A stretch of DNA of 64,000 nucleotides from Pseudomonas chlororaphis subsp. aurantiaca (GCF_013466605.1 NZ_CP059162.1:4464001-4528000), one strand, 5' to 3'; counted from the first letter of the stretch, positions 16,544-25,986 are shown. Notes: generated by a model not told the origin, from the letters alone. Numbers and translations are program-made.

Positions 16544-17470
16544 ATGGATGTGCTGGCAGCCATGCGCACCTTTCGCCGAGTGGTGGAGCGCGCCAGCTTC
16601 AGCCTGGCGGCCAACGACCTGGGGCAATCCACCGCCGCGGTCAGCAAACAGGTACGCCAGCTGGAGGAACACCTGGGCAGCCTGTTGCTGCTGCGCACCA
16701 CGCGCCGCATGAGCCTGTCGGACGCCGGCCAGGCCTACTTCAGCGAGTGCTGCCACCTGCTCGACGAACTGGCGGCCCTGGAGTGCGCGACCCGCGCCGG
16801 CACTCGTGAGCCGGGCGGCCGTCTGCGGGTCAACGCGCCGCTGTCGTTCGGCCTCAAGGTGCTGTCGCCGATCCTTGCCGACTTCATGCGGCGCTACCCG
16901 CAATTTCGCATCGACCTGACCCTCGACGACCGCCTCCTGGATGTGGTGAGCGAAGGTTTCGACGTGTCGCTGCGGATCCGCCGACAGTTGAGCGACTCGT
17001 CGCTGATCGCCCGGCGCCTGGGGGAAATCGAGCAGGTGATCTGCGCCGCCCCGGCCTACCTGCTGGCCAACGGCAGTCCGCAGACCGTCGATGAGCTACG
17101 CGACCACAGCTGCCTGGCCTATCGCCTGGCCGAACATCCCGGCCACTGGCAGCTGGAAGGCCCGCAAGGCAGCAGCCGCCTGGAACTGCCGGTGCGTTTT
17201 GCCGTGGACAACAGCCTGATGCTCAGCGACATGCTCCAGGCCGGGCTGGGCATTGGCGCCCTGCCCTCGTTCATTGCCCAGCCGCTGCTCGACAGCGGCC
17301 AGTTGCAGCGGGTCCTGCCCAGTCATTCCATGTCGCGCCGGACTATCTACGCGCTGTACGCCAGCAACCGCCATGTGTCGCAGAAGATCCGCTTCTTCGT
17401 CGACTTCCTGGCCCAGGCCCTCGGCCCGGACCAAGAGGCCGATCAGGCAGTGCCCGGGTCGGCGGACTGA
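16544..17470 (+). CDS. LysR-family transcriptional regulator
   Basis: This 308-residue protein has an N-terminal winged helix (FRRVVERASFSLAANDLGQS, then VSKQVRQLEEHLG) and a LysR substrate-binding domain of the CrgA/DsdC-like subgroup (LRVNAPLSFG, LDVVSEGFDVSLRI). It is divergent from the exported cyclase-family gene. The 98-base intergenic gap (16446-16543) holds both promoters and probably its operator (ATTAACAATTGGGCGATAAT region). Its 3' end overlaps the next, convergent LysR gene by 28 bases. Confidence 0.9.
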   Translation: MDVLAAMRTFRRVVERASFSLAANDLGQSTAAVSKQVRQLEEHLGSLLLLRTTRRMSLSDAGQAYFSECCHLLDELAALECATRAGTREPGGRLRVNAPLSFGLKVLSPILADFMRRYPQFRIDLTLDDRLLDVVSEGFDVSLRIRRQLSDSSLIARRLGEIEQVICAAPAYLLANGSPQTVDELRDHSCLAYRLAEHPGHWQLEGPQGSSRLELPVRFAVDNSLMLSDMLQAGLGIGALPSFIAQPLLDSGQLQRVLPSHSMSRRTIYALYASNRHVSQKIRFFVDFLAQALGPDQEADQAVPGSAD

Positions 17471-18363
17471 ACCTGGGCCGCCAGCCACTCGATCAACCAG
17501 GACGCCGCCGGCCCCGGCGGCGTGTCGAGGCGGTAGATGGCGTCGAAGCCATAAGGCAGGCCCTGGCTGCCCGGCAGATCGAGTTGCACCAGGCGCCCGC
17601 TGGCCAGGTCCTCCTCGACCATCGGCGCCGGCATGTTGCCCCAGCCGATGCCTTCCCTGAGCAGCATGTGCTTGGAGCCCAGGTCCGCCAGGCGCCAGCT
17701 GTGGGTGCCGACCACGCCGAAATCCTGGTTGCGGGTCAGCTCGGAACGGTCCGACAGCACCAGTTGCACATGCTCGCGGCCGGCCCCCGGCAGGTTGACC
17801 GACGCCTGTGCCAGCGGATGCTCTGGAGCGGCCACCGGAATCAGCTGGACGAACCCCACCTGCACCCGCTCGATACCGGCGATATCGCGGTGCACCATGC
17901 CGCTGACGCCCACCGCGGCGCGCCCCGCCAGCACCATCTCGGCCACCGCGCCCAGGGCCTCCATGTGCAGGTGCAACTGCACCGTGGGGAACTCGCGGCG
18001 GAAGTTTTTCAGCGCATCGACGATGCGCGCCGCCGGGAACATCACATCGATCACCAGGTGGACCTCCGCCTCCAGGCCCTGCAACAGCCCCTTGACCTTG
18101 GCCCGCAGGCCGTCGATGCCGTTGTAGATACTCCGCGCCTCGGCCAGCACCGTGCGCCCGGCCTCGGTGAGCTGGGGTTTGCGGGTGGTCTTGCGGTCGA
18201 ACAGGCTGACCCCCAGTTGCAGCTCCAGGTTGGCCATGGAATAGCTGATCACCGAAGTGGCGCGATGCAGCTTGCGCGCCGCGCCGGCAAAGCTGCCGAC
18301 CTCGACGATAGTGAGGAAGATGCGCAATTGATCGAGGGTGGGGGTGCCGGGGTTGCTGGACAT
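17443..18363 (-). CDS. LysR-family transcriptional regulator
   Basis: This 306-residue protein has a LysR winged helix (LRIFLTIVEVGSFAGAARKL, then ATSVISYSMANLELQLG) and an effector-binding domain. The start at MSSNPGTPT follows the family pattern of a short N-terminal tail. It is divergent from the DoxX gene, with 147 bases between, and is probably its regulator. Its stop end overlaps the convergent LysR gene, so the last codons of both genes are read from opposite strands. Confidence 0.88.
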   Translation of the reverse strand: MSSNPGTPTLDQLRIFLTIVEVGSFAGAARKLHRATSVISYSMANLELQLGVSLFDRKTTRKPQLTEAGRTVLAEARSIYNGIDGLRAKVKGLLQGLEAEVHLVIDVMFPAARIVDALKNFRREFPTVQLHLHMEALGAVAEMVLAGRAAVGVSGMVHRDIAGIERVQVGFVQLIPVAAPEHPLAQASVNLPGAGREHVQLVLSDRSELTRNQDFGVVGTHSWRLADLGSKHMLLREGIGWGNMPAPMVEEDLASGRLVQLDLPGSQGLPYGFDAIYRLDTPPGPAASWLIEWLAAQVQSADPGTA

Positions 18364-18510
18364 GGTGCTGCTCTCGCAAAGTCTACGTTCTAAAAAATCG
18401 AACCTGATACTCGAAATTATTCGGCTATTGCGTTCATAACGCCAGTGGCAAACTTCTCTCCATCGCGGCCCACCAAGGTGGTGAGGCCGAACCCTCTGAG
18501 AGAATCCAAC

Positions 18511-18933
18511 ATGTCCACACTGACCAACAGCCTGTCCGCTACCTCGAACACCAACGCCAGCATCAGCCTGATCGGGCGCGTCCTGCTCAGCGCCATCTTC
18601 ATCCTTTCCGGCTTCTCGAAAATCGCCGCGCCGGCCGCCATGGTCGGTTACATCCAATCGGTCGGCCTGCCCTTCCCGCAACTGGCCCTGGGCATCGCCA
18701 TCGCCGTGGAACTGGGTGGCGGCCTGTTGCTGATCGCCGGCTACCGCACCCGCCTGGTAGCCCTGGGCCTGGCCGTGTTCAGCGTGGCCACCGCCCTGGC
18801 CTTCCACAACAACCTGGGCGACCAGAACCAGTTCATCCACTTCTTCAAGAACATCGCCATGGCCGGCGGCCTGCTGCAAGTGGTGGCCTTCGGCGCCGGT
18901 CGCTTCAGCCTGGATGCCCGTCGCCAGGGTTGA
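18511..18933 (+). CDS. DoxX-family membrane protein
   Basis: This 140-residue protein has four predicted helices. It shows the DoxX family features LIGRVLLSAIFILSGFSKI at the N-terminus, VELGGGLLLIAGYRTR in the middle and FFKNIAMAGGLLQV near the end. DoxX proteins are associated with quinone/redox processes and thiol-stress responses at the inner membrane. The ATG at 18511 is used; a longer in-frame reading from 18445 lacks family similarity. It is divergently paired with a LysR regulator. Confidence 0.88.
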   Translation: MSTLTNSLSATSNTNASISLIGRVLLSAIFILSGFSKIAAPAAMVGYIQSVGLPFPQLALGIAIAVELGGGLLLIAGYRTRLVALGLAVFSVATALAFHNNLGDQNQFIHFFKNIAMAGGLLQVVAFGAGRFSLDARRQG

Positions 18934-19010
18934 TCGGCCTGCCCCACGACGACGCGGTGCCCAAGGGCGCCGTGTTGTCGTTTTTACCAGCAAGCCAGAG
19001 CCACCCGGGC

Positions 19011-19121
19011 TTCTGCAGGAGCGAAGCTTGCTCGGGATAAGAATGACGCGGTCCGCCTGACGGACCGCGTTTTGGTTTATCGCAGGCAAGTCGGATCGCC
19101 GCCCGCTCGCTCCTACAGAAG
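19011..19121. repeat. REP-type palindromic element containing the DoxX gene terminator
   Basis: The ends TTCTGCAGGAGCGA and TCGCTCCTACAGAA are inverted. Inside, at 19046-19070, a 10-base stem ACGCGGTCCG/CGGACCGCGT around CCTGA is followed by TTTGGTTT. That makes a good intrinsic terminator for the DoxX gene in the plus direction. Confidence 0.7.
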
Positions 19122-19157
19122 AACTTTTGTTTTCGGCAGACCGGGGTCAATCACTCA

Positions 19158-19628
19158 TCAAGGCTGGGTCGGCACATCCAGCCCGACCTTGACCCGGCTC
19201 ATGGCCACCAGGGTCTTGAAGCGCTTGACGTTGTTGTTCTCGAAGAACAGCTCGCGGGTCAGTTCGTTGTACTGGGCCATGTTGCGCACGACGAAGATCA
19301 GCACGAAATCGCACTCGCCCGCCACGTAGTAGCACTGCTGCACCTGCGGGCAGGCCTGGAAGCTGCGCTTGAGCGTATCGAGCTGGTCGATGCGTTCGCT
19401 CTCCACCTCCACCTCGACAATGATGCTCAGCTCATAGCCCAACGCCTCGGGGGCGATGACCGCGCTGTAGCGTTCGATCACCCCTTCATCGCTCAGGCGC
19501 TTGAGGCGCCGGTTGACCGCCGCGGTGGACAGGTTCACCCGCAACCCCAGCTCGCTTTGCGGGGTGCGCGCATCGCGTTGCAGTTCGGCGAGCAGTTTCA
19601 GGTCGTAGGCATCCAGGCTGGTGGTCAT
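19158..19628 (-). CDS. Lrp/AsnC-family transcriptional regulator
   Basis: This 156-residue protein has an N-terminal winged helix (DAYDLKLLAELQRDARTPQS, then LSTAAVNRRLKRLSDEG) and a C-terminal RAM (ACT-like) ligand-binding domain with VAGECDFVLIFVV. Such regulators respond to amino acids. The divergent neighbour was a diaminopropionate ammonia-lyase, now only a stump. An amino-acid catabolic regulon was therefore probably lost or truncated here, and this regulator may now be orphaned or control the following MFS carrier. Confidence 0.9.
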   Translation of the reverse strand: MTTSLDAYDLKLLAELQRDARTPQSELGLRVNLSTAAVNRRLKRLSDEGVIERYSAVIAPEALGYELSIIVEVEVESERIDQLDTLKRSFQACPQVQQCYYVAGECDFVLIFVVRNMAQYNELTRELFFENNNVKRFKTLVAMSRVKVGLDVPTQP

Positions 19629-19734
19629 GCGGGCAATCCATGGGCGGGCTATCAGTGGTGGGCAATCAATGGAATAAAATTGTGCAAAGGCTGGCGATTA
19701 TGCGAAACAAATTCGCCAGCCACGCAATATTATT

Positions 19735-20124
19735 TCCAGGGCTGCGAGCCGGGGCCAGGCCAGTGGCGCGCTGGACTCGCCGATGGCCGGCCCGGCCTGG
19801 CGCTTCCTGCAACCTTCGAACGATTGCCTGGTCACACTCCCCGACGCGCTCGCCGCCGGCGCCATGCGCCAACTGGCTACCGGCAGTGCCCGGGACATTC
19901 CCCTGCCGGCCGGCGAATCCGGCGCCGCGGGCCTCGCGGGACCGAGCCTGATGTGCAAGGATGGCGCGCGGCGCAAAGTCGCGCACCTCGACGCCCACTC
20001 GCGCGTCCTGCTTATCCACACCGAAGGCGCCACGTCGCCGACGGTGTATCAACAACTGGTCGGTGAAACGGCAGATTCGGTCCTCCAGCGGCAGCAGCAA
20101 TGGCGCCAAGCGTCCATTGCCTGA
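19735..20124 (+). pseudogene. C-terminal stump of diaminopropionate ammonia-lyase
   Basis: Residues in the frame from about 19783 read LAWRFLQ-like AWRFLQPSNDCLVTLPDALA, then AGESGAAGLAG and SRVLLIHTEGATSPTVYQQL. These are the C-terminal landmarks of the PLP-dependent diaminopropionate ammonia-lyase (YgeX/DpaL). Only about 115 of about 400 residues remain; the PLP lysine domain and start are gone. It lies between an Lrp regulator and an MFS carrier, the arrangement expected for a functional dpaL locus. A 5' deletion is the simplest explanation. Confidence 0.7.
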
Positions 20125-20155
20125 CAGGCGCCCGGGGTGACCGCCAAGGATTTTT

Positions 20156-21316
20156 ATGACAGCCCTCAACACCCACACCCCGCAGCAACAGATCAGCCCC
20201 GGCCGCCTGGAACAGATGGCCACGCGCATCGCCTTTTTCATCGCCGGTTTCGGCATCGCTGCCTGGGCGCCGCTGGTGCCCTACGCCAAGGCCCGGGCCG
20301 GGCTCGATGAAGGCACATTGGGCCTGTTGCTGCTGTGCCTGGGGGTCGGTTCGATCCTGGCGATGCCGATCGCCGGGGTGCTTGCCGGACGCTTCGGTTG
20401 CCGGCGGGTGATGGCCGCCGGCAGCCTGCTGATCTGCCTGGCCCTGCCGCTGCTGGCCACGGTAAGCACGGTGCCGCTGCTGATCGCCGTGCTGTTCATG
20501 TTCGGCGCCGGGCTGGGCACGGTGGATTCCACGGTGAACCTGCAGGCGGTGATCGTCGAACGGACCAGCGGCCAGCCGATGATGTCGGGCTTCCATGGCC
20601 TGTTCAGCCTTGGCGGCATCGTCGGCGCGGCCGGGGTCAGCGCCATGCTCGGCCTGGGCCTGTCGCCACTGGGCGCGACCCTGGTGGTGGTGGCCTTGCT
20701 GGTCGTCGCCCTGCTCAAGGCGGCACCGCACATGTTGCCGTACGGCAGCCAGAGTTCGGGCCCGGCCTTTGCCGTGCCCCACGGCGTGGTGCTGTTCATT
20801 GGCTGCCTGTGCTTCGTGGTGTTCCTCGCCGAAGGCGCGGTGTTGGACTGGAGCGCGGTGTTCCTCAGCGCCGAACGCCAGGTGGATGCCGCCTATGCCG
20901 GCCTGGGTTACGCGGCCTTCGCCTTGACCATGACCGTCGGCCGCCTGACTGGCGACGCCATCGTGCACAAGCTGGGGGCCAAGCGAGTGATCGTCATGGG
21001 CGGCTCGGTGGCCGCCGCGGGCCTGCTGCTGGCGACCCTGGCACCGGCCTGGGAAGCGGCGCTGGCGGGCTATGCGCTGGTGGGTGTCGGCTGCTCGAAC
21101 ATCGTGCCGGTGCTGTACACCGCGGTGGGCAAACAGACCGTGATGCCCGAAGCCATCGCCGTGCCGGCCATCACCACCCTGGGTTACGCCGGCATCCTCG
21201 CCGGCCCGGCGCTGATCGGCTTTATCGCCCACGGCAGCAGCCTGAGCATCGCCTTCGGCCTGATCGCGGTGATGCTGATTGGCGTAGCGGCCAGCGGCAA
21301 AGTGTTGAAGGTCTGA
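20156..21316 (+). CDS. MFS transporter (YbjJ-like)
   Basis: This 386-residue, 12-helix major facilitator has the inner-loop signatures GRFGCRRVMAAG between helices 2 and 3 and GRLTGDAIVHKLGAKRVIV between helices 8 and 9. It resembles the YbjJ branch, whose substrates are poorly known. The start 31 bases after the ammonia-lyase stump suggests it was once co-transcribed with it and might carry a diamino acid. An intrinsic terminator follows. Confidence 0.85.
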   Translation: MTALNTHTPQQQISPGRLEQMATRIAFFIAGFGIAAWAPLVPYAKARAGLDEGTLGLLLLCLGVGSILAMPIAGVLAGRFGCRRVMAAGSLLICLALPLLATVSTVPLLIAVLFMFGAGLGTVDSTVNLQAVIVERTSGQPMMSGFHGLFSLGGIVGAAGVSAMLGLGLSPLGATLVVVALLVVALLKAAPHMLPYGSQSSGPAFAVPHGVVLFIGCLCFVVFLAEGAVLDWSAVFLSAERQVDAAYAGLGYAAFALTMTVGRLTGDAIVHKLGAKRVIVMGGSVAAAGLLLATLAPAWEAALAGYALVGVGCSNIVPVLYTAVGKQTVMPEAIAVPAITTLGYAGILAGPALIGFIAHGSSLSIAFGLIAVMLIGVAASGKVLKV

Positions 21317-21364
21317 GCCGTATCGCGGGCAATCGAGCGTGCACTGTGTTTTCAAGATTGCAGG

Positions 21365-21383
21365 AAGGCCCTGCGGGCCTTTT
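21365..21383 (+). terminator. Intrinsic terminator after the MFS gene
   Basis: A short strong stem, AAGGCCC-TGC-GGGCCTT followed by TTTTC, lies 48 bases after the MFS stop. Confidence 0.7.
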
Positions 21384-21480
21384 CGCAGCCTGCGGCAGCG
21401 GCTCGCCGGGCATAAAAAATCGCGGGCAATCGAGCGTCGACCGGCCGCTCCTACAGAAGCACGAAGCTTGCCCGCGATGG
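21384..21480. repeat. REP-type palindromic element
   Basis: This element contains one REP core (GCAGCCTGCGGCAGCGGCT). A second, longer palindrome has the outer arms TCGCGGGCAA (21420-21429) and TTGCCCGCGA (21469-21478) enclosing the GACCGGCCGCTCCTACAGAAG core common to Pseudomonas. It separates the MFS gene from the convergent receptor gene. Confidence 0.7.
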
Positions 21481-21495
21481 GCGTGACGCGGTCGG

Positions 21496-23943
21496 TCAGA
21501 AGCCGACGCTGGCCTGGACGAAGAAGGTCCGTGGCGCGCCGACGTAGATGCCGGAGTTGTTGTCGCTGGAGCGGGTGAAGTACTGCTTGTCGAAGAGGTT
21601 CTTCACCCCGGCGCCGAGTTTGAGGTTCGACAGCTGCGAACCGAAGTCATAACCGCCACGTACGTTCCAGGTGACATAGCCCGGCATGTCGCCGTACTGG
21701 CCGTCGGCCGTGCCTTCGGTGATGTAGTTGTCGTTGAAGCTGCCGTCGGCGTTGACCATGCTGCCCGGCGAACGCTGCTTGGACTGGGCGAAGGCATCGA
21801 TGTTGTAGGTCCAGCGGTTGATGTCGTAACGCAGGCCGAGCGTCGCCACCTGGCGCGAGTAGAACGGCAGGTCACGATCCTTGAACGCCGAACTGCCCCC
21901 TTCATAGGTCGCGCGGGTGTAGGTGAAACCGGCATTGGCGGTCAGGCCGTCGAGGCGCGGGTCCAGCGCGGCCAGGTCGTAGTGCACCGACGCTTCGATC
22001 CCCTGGTGCTTGGTCGCGCCGAGGTTGGTCCAGCCGACATCGTTGCTGATGTATTGCAGCTCGTCCGAGAAGTCGATGTAGAACGCCGTCAACTCACCGC
22101 CCCACACCTCATCGTTGTAGCGCGTACCGATCTCGTAGGTCTTGGCCTTCTCCGGGTTCAGGCCGTTGGCAGTCTGGTCGCCCACCCCGCCCTGGCCCAG
22201 CTGGAAGTACTGCAGGCTGCCGAACGACGTCTCGTAGTTGGCGAACAGCTTCCACGCATCGGAGAGGTGGTACATCACGCTCAGCGCCGGCAGCGGCTCG
22301 TTGCTGTTGATCTCGCGGCGCTTCTCCTGCACCGGCACGCCATTGGTGCCGGCTACCGAGCGGTCGTGCCATTCGGTGCGGATGTTCTCGAAGCGGATCC
22401 CCGGGGTGATGGTCCAGTTGCCGACGTCGATCTTGTCGTCGATGTAGAAGGCCGTGGCCTCGGTGCCGCCGGTGCGGTCCTGGTACACATGGCCGTCGGA
22501 GCCCGGGCGCACCACCGGCTGGTTGTTGACCAGGGCCAGGCGGCTGGCCTCTTCGTGCATGCCTTCTTTCAGGTAGCGCATGCCGACGCTGGCTTCCTGG
22601 GTGGTAGGGCCGAGGTCGAACACATGGGACACCCGCGGCTCGATGCCGAAGGTGTAGTAGGTGCGCGGATAGGACACCAGGGTCTTCTGGTCGCGAGCGG
22701 CAATGGTGCTGCCACGGAAACTGTCGGAGTAGTAGGTCAGCACTTCGAACTGGGTGCGGTCATCGATCTGGCGCAGGTACTTGAACGACACATCCTTGCG
22801 GCGGCCGCTGAAGTTGTCCCAGTCGCGGTCCGACTGGTAAGGGTCGGCGTCGTACTGCTTCTGGGTCAGGCCGCCGGGCATGTCGGCCTTGGCGTCGTAG
22901 TAATGGAAGTTGAGGCTGAAATCGTCCTGGTCGGTGGGCGCCCAATGGGTCTTGAGGATCACGTCGTCGATGTCGTTGCCATTGTTGCTGCCGCGATAGC
23001 CGTTGCCGTTGACTCCGGAGTACAGCAGCGCGGCACCGATGCCGTTGTCCGCGGTGCCACCGAGGAACGCCGTGTCGATGTGCTTCCAGCCGCCGCGCTG
23101 GGAGGTTTCCAGGGTGCTGCCGATTTCCCCGGTGGCCTTTTCCGGGATGGCCCGGGTCACGAAGTTGATCACCCCGCCGACGTTCTGCGGTCCGTAACGC
23201 ACGGAACCGGCGCCGCGCACCACGTCGATGCTGTCGAGGTTGCCCGAGGAGATCGGCGCCATCGACAGCTGTGGCTGGCCATAAGGGGCGAAGGCCGCCG
23301 GCACGCCGTCGATCAGCACCGTGGAGCGTGGCGACAGGCGCGACGTCAGGCCGCGCACGCCGACATTGAGGGAAATATCGCTGCCGCCGGTGCCATTGGC
23401 GTCCTGCACTTGCACGCCCGGTACCCGGCGCAGCACGTCGCCGACGTTCATCGCGCCCTGCTCGAGCATGGCTTCACGACGGATCACCGTGCGCGCGCCC
23501 GGGTGGTTCTGCACCACCGCCTCGTTGGCGTCGCCCAGCCAGTCACCCACCACGCTGATGCTGGTGGCGCCCAGTTCCAAAGGGCCGTCACCCGCCGCCG
23601 ACTGCGCCGGGCTGAGGGTCACCGAGCCGCCATCGATCTGGTACTGCAGGCCGCTGCCTTGTAGCAACTGGCGCAGCGCCTGCTCCGGCGACAGGTTGCC
23701 GTCCACCGCCGGGGCCTGCTTGCCGGCCACCAGCTCAGGGCTGAAAAACACCTGCAGCGAGGTTTGCAGCCCCAGTTGGCTCAGGGCCTGGCCCAACGGC
23801 TGGGCCTGGATATGGATGGCGCTCGGCGCCTGCTCGGCATGGGCCTGGGGCAGCGCGGCACTGACCGCCAGGGCCAGGGCCAGCGGCAACCAGCGGGTGG
23901 AGGGCGAGCAAGGATTGTTGTTATTCAGGTCGAGGCGTTTCAA
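21496..23943 (-). CDS. fecA: TonB-dependent ferric-citrate-type receptor with STN signalling domain
   Basis: This outer-membrane receptor has a signal peptide (about 30 residues, cleaved near AHAEQ), an N-terminal STN/secretin domain (IHIQAQPLGQALSQLGLQTS) for signalling to FecR, a TonB-box/plug region (DVLRRVPGVQV, RGLTSRLSPRSTVLIDGVP) and a 22-strand barrel ending in Phe (FFVQASVGF). The start is TTG at 23943 behind AGGA; a second TTG at 24009 would add 22 Cys-rich residues and looks less likely. Being the last gene of fecI-fecR-fecA supports ferric citrate, but other ferri-chelates are possible. Confidence 0.85.
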   Translation of the reverse strand: MKRLDLNNNNPCSPSTRWLPLALALAVSAALPQAHAEQAPSAIHIQAQPLGQALSQLGLQTSLQVFFSPELVAGKQAPAVDGNLSPEQALRQLLQGSGLQYQIDGGSVTLSPAQSAAGDGPLELGATSISVVGDWLGDANEAVVQNHPGARTVIRREAMLEQGAMNVGDVLRRVPGVQVQDANGTGGSDISLNVGVRGLTSRLSPRSTVLIDGVPAAFAPYGQPQLSMAPISSGNLDSIDVVRGAGSVRYGPQNVGGVINFVTRAIPEKATGEIGSTLETSQRGGWKHIDTAFLGGTADNGIGAALLYSGVNGNGYRGSNNGNDIDDVILKTHWAPTDQDDFSLNFHYYDAKADMPGGLTQKQYDADPYQSDRDWDNFSGRRKDVSFKYLRQIDDRTQFEVLTYYSDSFRGSTIAARDQKTLVSYPRTYYTFGIEPRVSHVFDLGPTTQEASVGMRYLKEGMHEEASRLALVNNQPVVRPGSDGHVYQDRTGGTEATAFYIDDKIDVGNWTITPGIRFENIRTEWHDRSVAGTNGVPVQEKRREINSNEPLPALSVMYHLSDAWKLFANYETSFGSLQYFQLGQGGVGDQTANGLNPEKAKTYEIGTRYNDEVWGGELTAFYIDFSDELQYISNDVGWTNLGATKHQGIEASVHYDLAALDPRLDGLTANAGFTYTRATYEGGSSAFKDRDLPFYSRQVATLGLRYDINRWTYNIDAFAQSKQRSPGSMVNADGSFNDNYITEGTADGQYGDMPGYVTWNVRGGYDFGSQLSNLKLGAGVKNLFDKQYFTRSSDNNSGIYVGAPRTFFVQASVGF

Positions 23944-24039
23944 GTTCGAGCAGTCCTGTTGATCGCAAGAAGATGCGTCTGTTAATGCAAACCAGTTGCA
24001 GTTGGACAAGAAGACGAAGAACTCGAAAAAAACCTGAAT

Positions 24040-25023
24040 CTATCGCGCAATTATTTCCTGGCTACCGTCGGCGTGGGTCTTCACCGCCACCGGCAGGATG
24101 CTCGGCAAGGCCTTGAGCAGCGCATCGGTGTCGTCGGCCTTGAACACGCTGGTCAGGCGCAACCTGCCCACCGCCTCGCTGCCGACCCGCAGCGGCGGGT
24201 CGCGATAACGCGACACCTCGGCGGCCACTTCGCTGAGGCTGGCGTTGTTGAACACCAGCTTGCCGCTGCGCCAGGCGGTCAGCGCCTGGGAATCTACCGC
24301 ATAGGCCGCGGCCACTTTGCCCTGGGCATCGACCGCGGTGCCCAGGCCCGCGGTCAGGTTGACGAAATCGCTGTCCGCGGCGTTCTTTCCCTGGACCCGA
24401 ACCGTGCCCTGCTCCACCGCCACCCGGGTCTGGCTGGCATCGCGACGCACATCGAAGCGCGTGCCGGTGACCGTGACCTTGCCGGCCCCGGCCACCACCA
24501 TGAAGGGCCGGCTGCTGTCGTGCTCGACACTGAACATCGCCTCGCCTTCGCTCAGTTCGACGCTGCGCCGATCTTGCTCATACCGCACCCGCAAGCGACT
24601 GCGGCTGTTCAGGTCCACCTGGGAGCCGTCGGGCAACGCCACATGGCGGCGCTCGCCCAGGGCCGTGACAAACTCGGCGCTGTACCCGGCAGGCTGGTTC
24701 AGGCCGCTGAACAGCCCCAGCCCGACGGCCACCGCCAGCACACTGGCCGCCACCGCATAACGCAGCAGCGGCCGGCGCTTGCTGCGCAGGTTCGGGGCTT
24801 CGCACAGCGCCTGCAAACGCGCCTTGGGCACCAGGTCGGTGACCGCCCATAAGCTTTGCAGCAGTTGGTATTCATCCTGATGCGCCTCGTGTTCCGCCAG
24901 CCAGGCGTCGAAACGCTGCCGCTCCTCGGCGCTGATCGCCGGTTCTTGCAGGCGCACAAACCACAGCGCCGCCTCATCGCGAACCGTCGCCTGCCCGCAC
25001 GCGCACTCACGAGTCTGCGTCAT
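24040..25023 (-). CDS. fecR: FecR-type anti-sigma/signal relay protein
   Basis: This 327-residue protein has an N-terminal cytoplasmic DUF4880 domain (EAALWFVRLQEPAISAEER), one membrane helix (about residues 89-108, AVAASVLAVAVGLGLFSG) and a periplasmic FecR domain (GERRHVALPDGSQVDLNSRS, then GTRFDVRR). It binds the STN domain of the receptor in the periplasm and controls the FecI-type sigma factor in the cytoplasm. It lies between fecI and fecA on one strand with short gaps (43 and about 96 bases). Confidence 0.92.
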   Translation of the reverse strand: MTQTRECACGQATVRDEAALWFVRLQEPAISAEERQRFDAWLAEHEAHQDEYQLLQSLWAVTDLVPKARLQALCEAPNLRSKRRPLLRYAVAASVLAVAVGLGLFSGLNQPAGYSAEFVTALGERRHVALPDGSQVDLNSRSRLRVRYEQDRRSVELSEGEAMFSVEHDSSRPFMVVAGAGKVTVTGTRFDVRRDASQTRVAVEQGTVRVQGKNAADSDFVNLTAGLGTAVDAQGKVAAAYAVDSQALTAWRSGKLVFNNASLSEVAAEVSRYRDPPLRVGSEAVGRLRLTSVFKADDTDALLKALPSILPVAVKTHADGSQEIIAR

Positions 25024-25066
25024 GGAACATCCTGTTGGGCTGGGGGTGAAAAAGTCATGGCATTCA

Positions 25067-25564
25067 TCACCGCGGCCCGTCCACGCGCTCGCGCAGATGC
25101 CGCAGGGTGCGGATCATATACTTTTCCACCATGTTTTTTGACAGCCCCAGGCGCTGGGCAATCTCGGCCTGGGTCAGCCCTTCGATCTTCTGCCAGACGA
25201 ACACCTTGCGGCAATTCAACGGCAACTCGCCAAGGGCCCGTTCGATGGAGTCAGCCAGCTGGATCGCATGCATGAAATGCTCCGGGTCGCCGCCGGGCGA
25301 CGCGCCTTGATATACCGCCTCCAGCTCCATGGCACCGCGCCGATCCTCACGGCGATAAGCATCCACCGCAATATTGCGCGCAGTCTGATGCAGATACGCC
25401 CGCGGCTGCTGCACCGCCGCCGCATCCGACTCCAGCACCCGGACAAAGGTGTCATGGGCCAGGTCCTCCGCCTGCGAACGACTCTTCAGCCGACGCGTCC
25501 AGGTACCGATCAACTCTTCGTAGTGCTCGAAAAAGCCTGGTCGGCCGGAAGGCTTGGGGGTCAT
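25067..25564 (-). CDS. fecI: ECF sigma factor, FecI type
   Basis: This 165-residue protein has sigma region 2 (SQAEDLAHDTFVRVLES with the following helix) and region 4 (VFVWQKIEGLTQAEIAQRLG then SKNMVEKYM). It is typical of iron-starvation sigma factors that transcribe the adjacent receptor gene when the ligand is bound. It is the first gene of the operon, with a Fur-box-like sequence just upstream. Confidence 0.93.
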   Translation of the reverse strand: MTPKPSGRPGFFEHYEELIGTWTRRLKSRSQAEDLAHDTFVRVLESDAAAVQQPRAYLHQTARNIAVDAYRREDRRGAMELEAVYQGASPGGDPEHFMHAIQLADSIERALGELPLNCRKVFVWQKIEGLTQAEIAQRLGLSKNMVEKYMIRTLRHLRERVDGPR

Positions 25565-25592
25565 TGCAGTGTGCTGAGGATGGGGAGGCGTG

Positions 25593-25612
25593 AATAGTAA
25601 TGCTTCTTATTA
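25593..25612. promoter_or_regulatory. Candidate Fur box upstream of fecI
   Basis: Read on the minus strand, AATAAGAAGCATTACTATT matches the 19-base Fur consensus at 11 positions and lies 29-48 bases before the fecI start. Fur control of fecIR is established in E. coli and P. aeruginosa. The match here is moderate, so this is a candidate only. Confidence 0.45.
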
Positions 25613-25986
25613 AAGGCGGCAAATGGTTCGGATGACCGTTCGCTGAATGTAGGCATTCAAAATAGATGACAGAACTTGCAAATAAATGATTCGCAAAATC
25701 TTGTAAGTCTTTGTTTTTTTTGAAATATCTACCGTAGGAAAGATGGATTGTTGGGCTGACGGCTAAAAACACACGCCTGTATGAAAGGGGGTAGAACGCC
25801 ACCGAAATGCTAGAAGCCAATCACCCCTGAGCCTAACCTAAGGATGGTCTGAAGTAGCCCAATATTTTCTGGCTAATTCTTCATCCTCGACGCCAAAAGC
25901 GGCAGTAGATCAAGGTGCGATCACATCTGCTGTCTATTTCATGTTTTTTCGCCGCTGCGAGCACCTCGCAGCAACCATTTCGCGTA
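25613..25986. other. Low-GC intergenic stretch between fecI and the IS5 remnant
   Basis: No convincing gene is present. Base composition drops sharply compared with the metabolic region, marking the left edge of the accessory region. Confidence 0.5.

Noticed and set aside
21982..23664. Long plus-strand open frame opposite fecA
   Set aside because: Antisense to a clear receptor gene; composition is typical of shadow frames.
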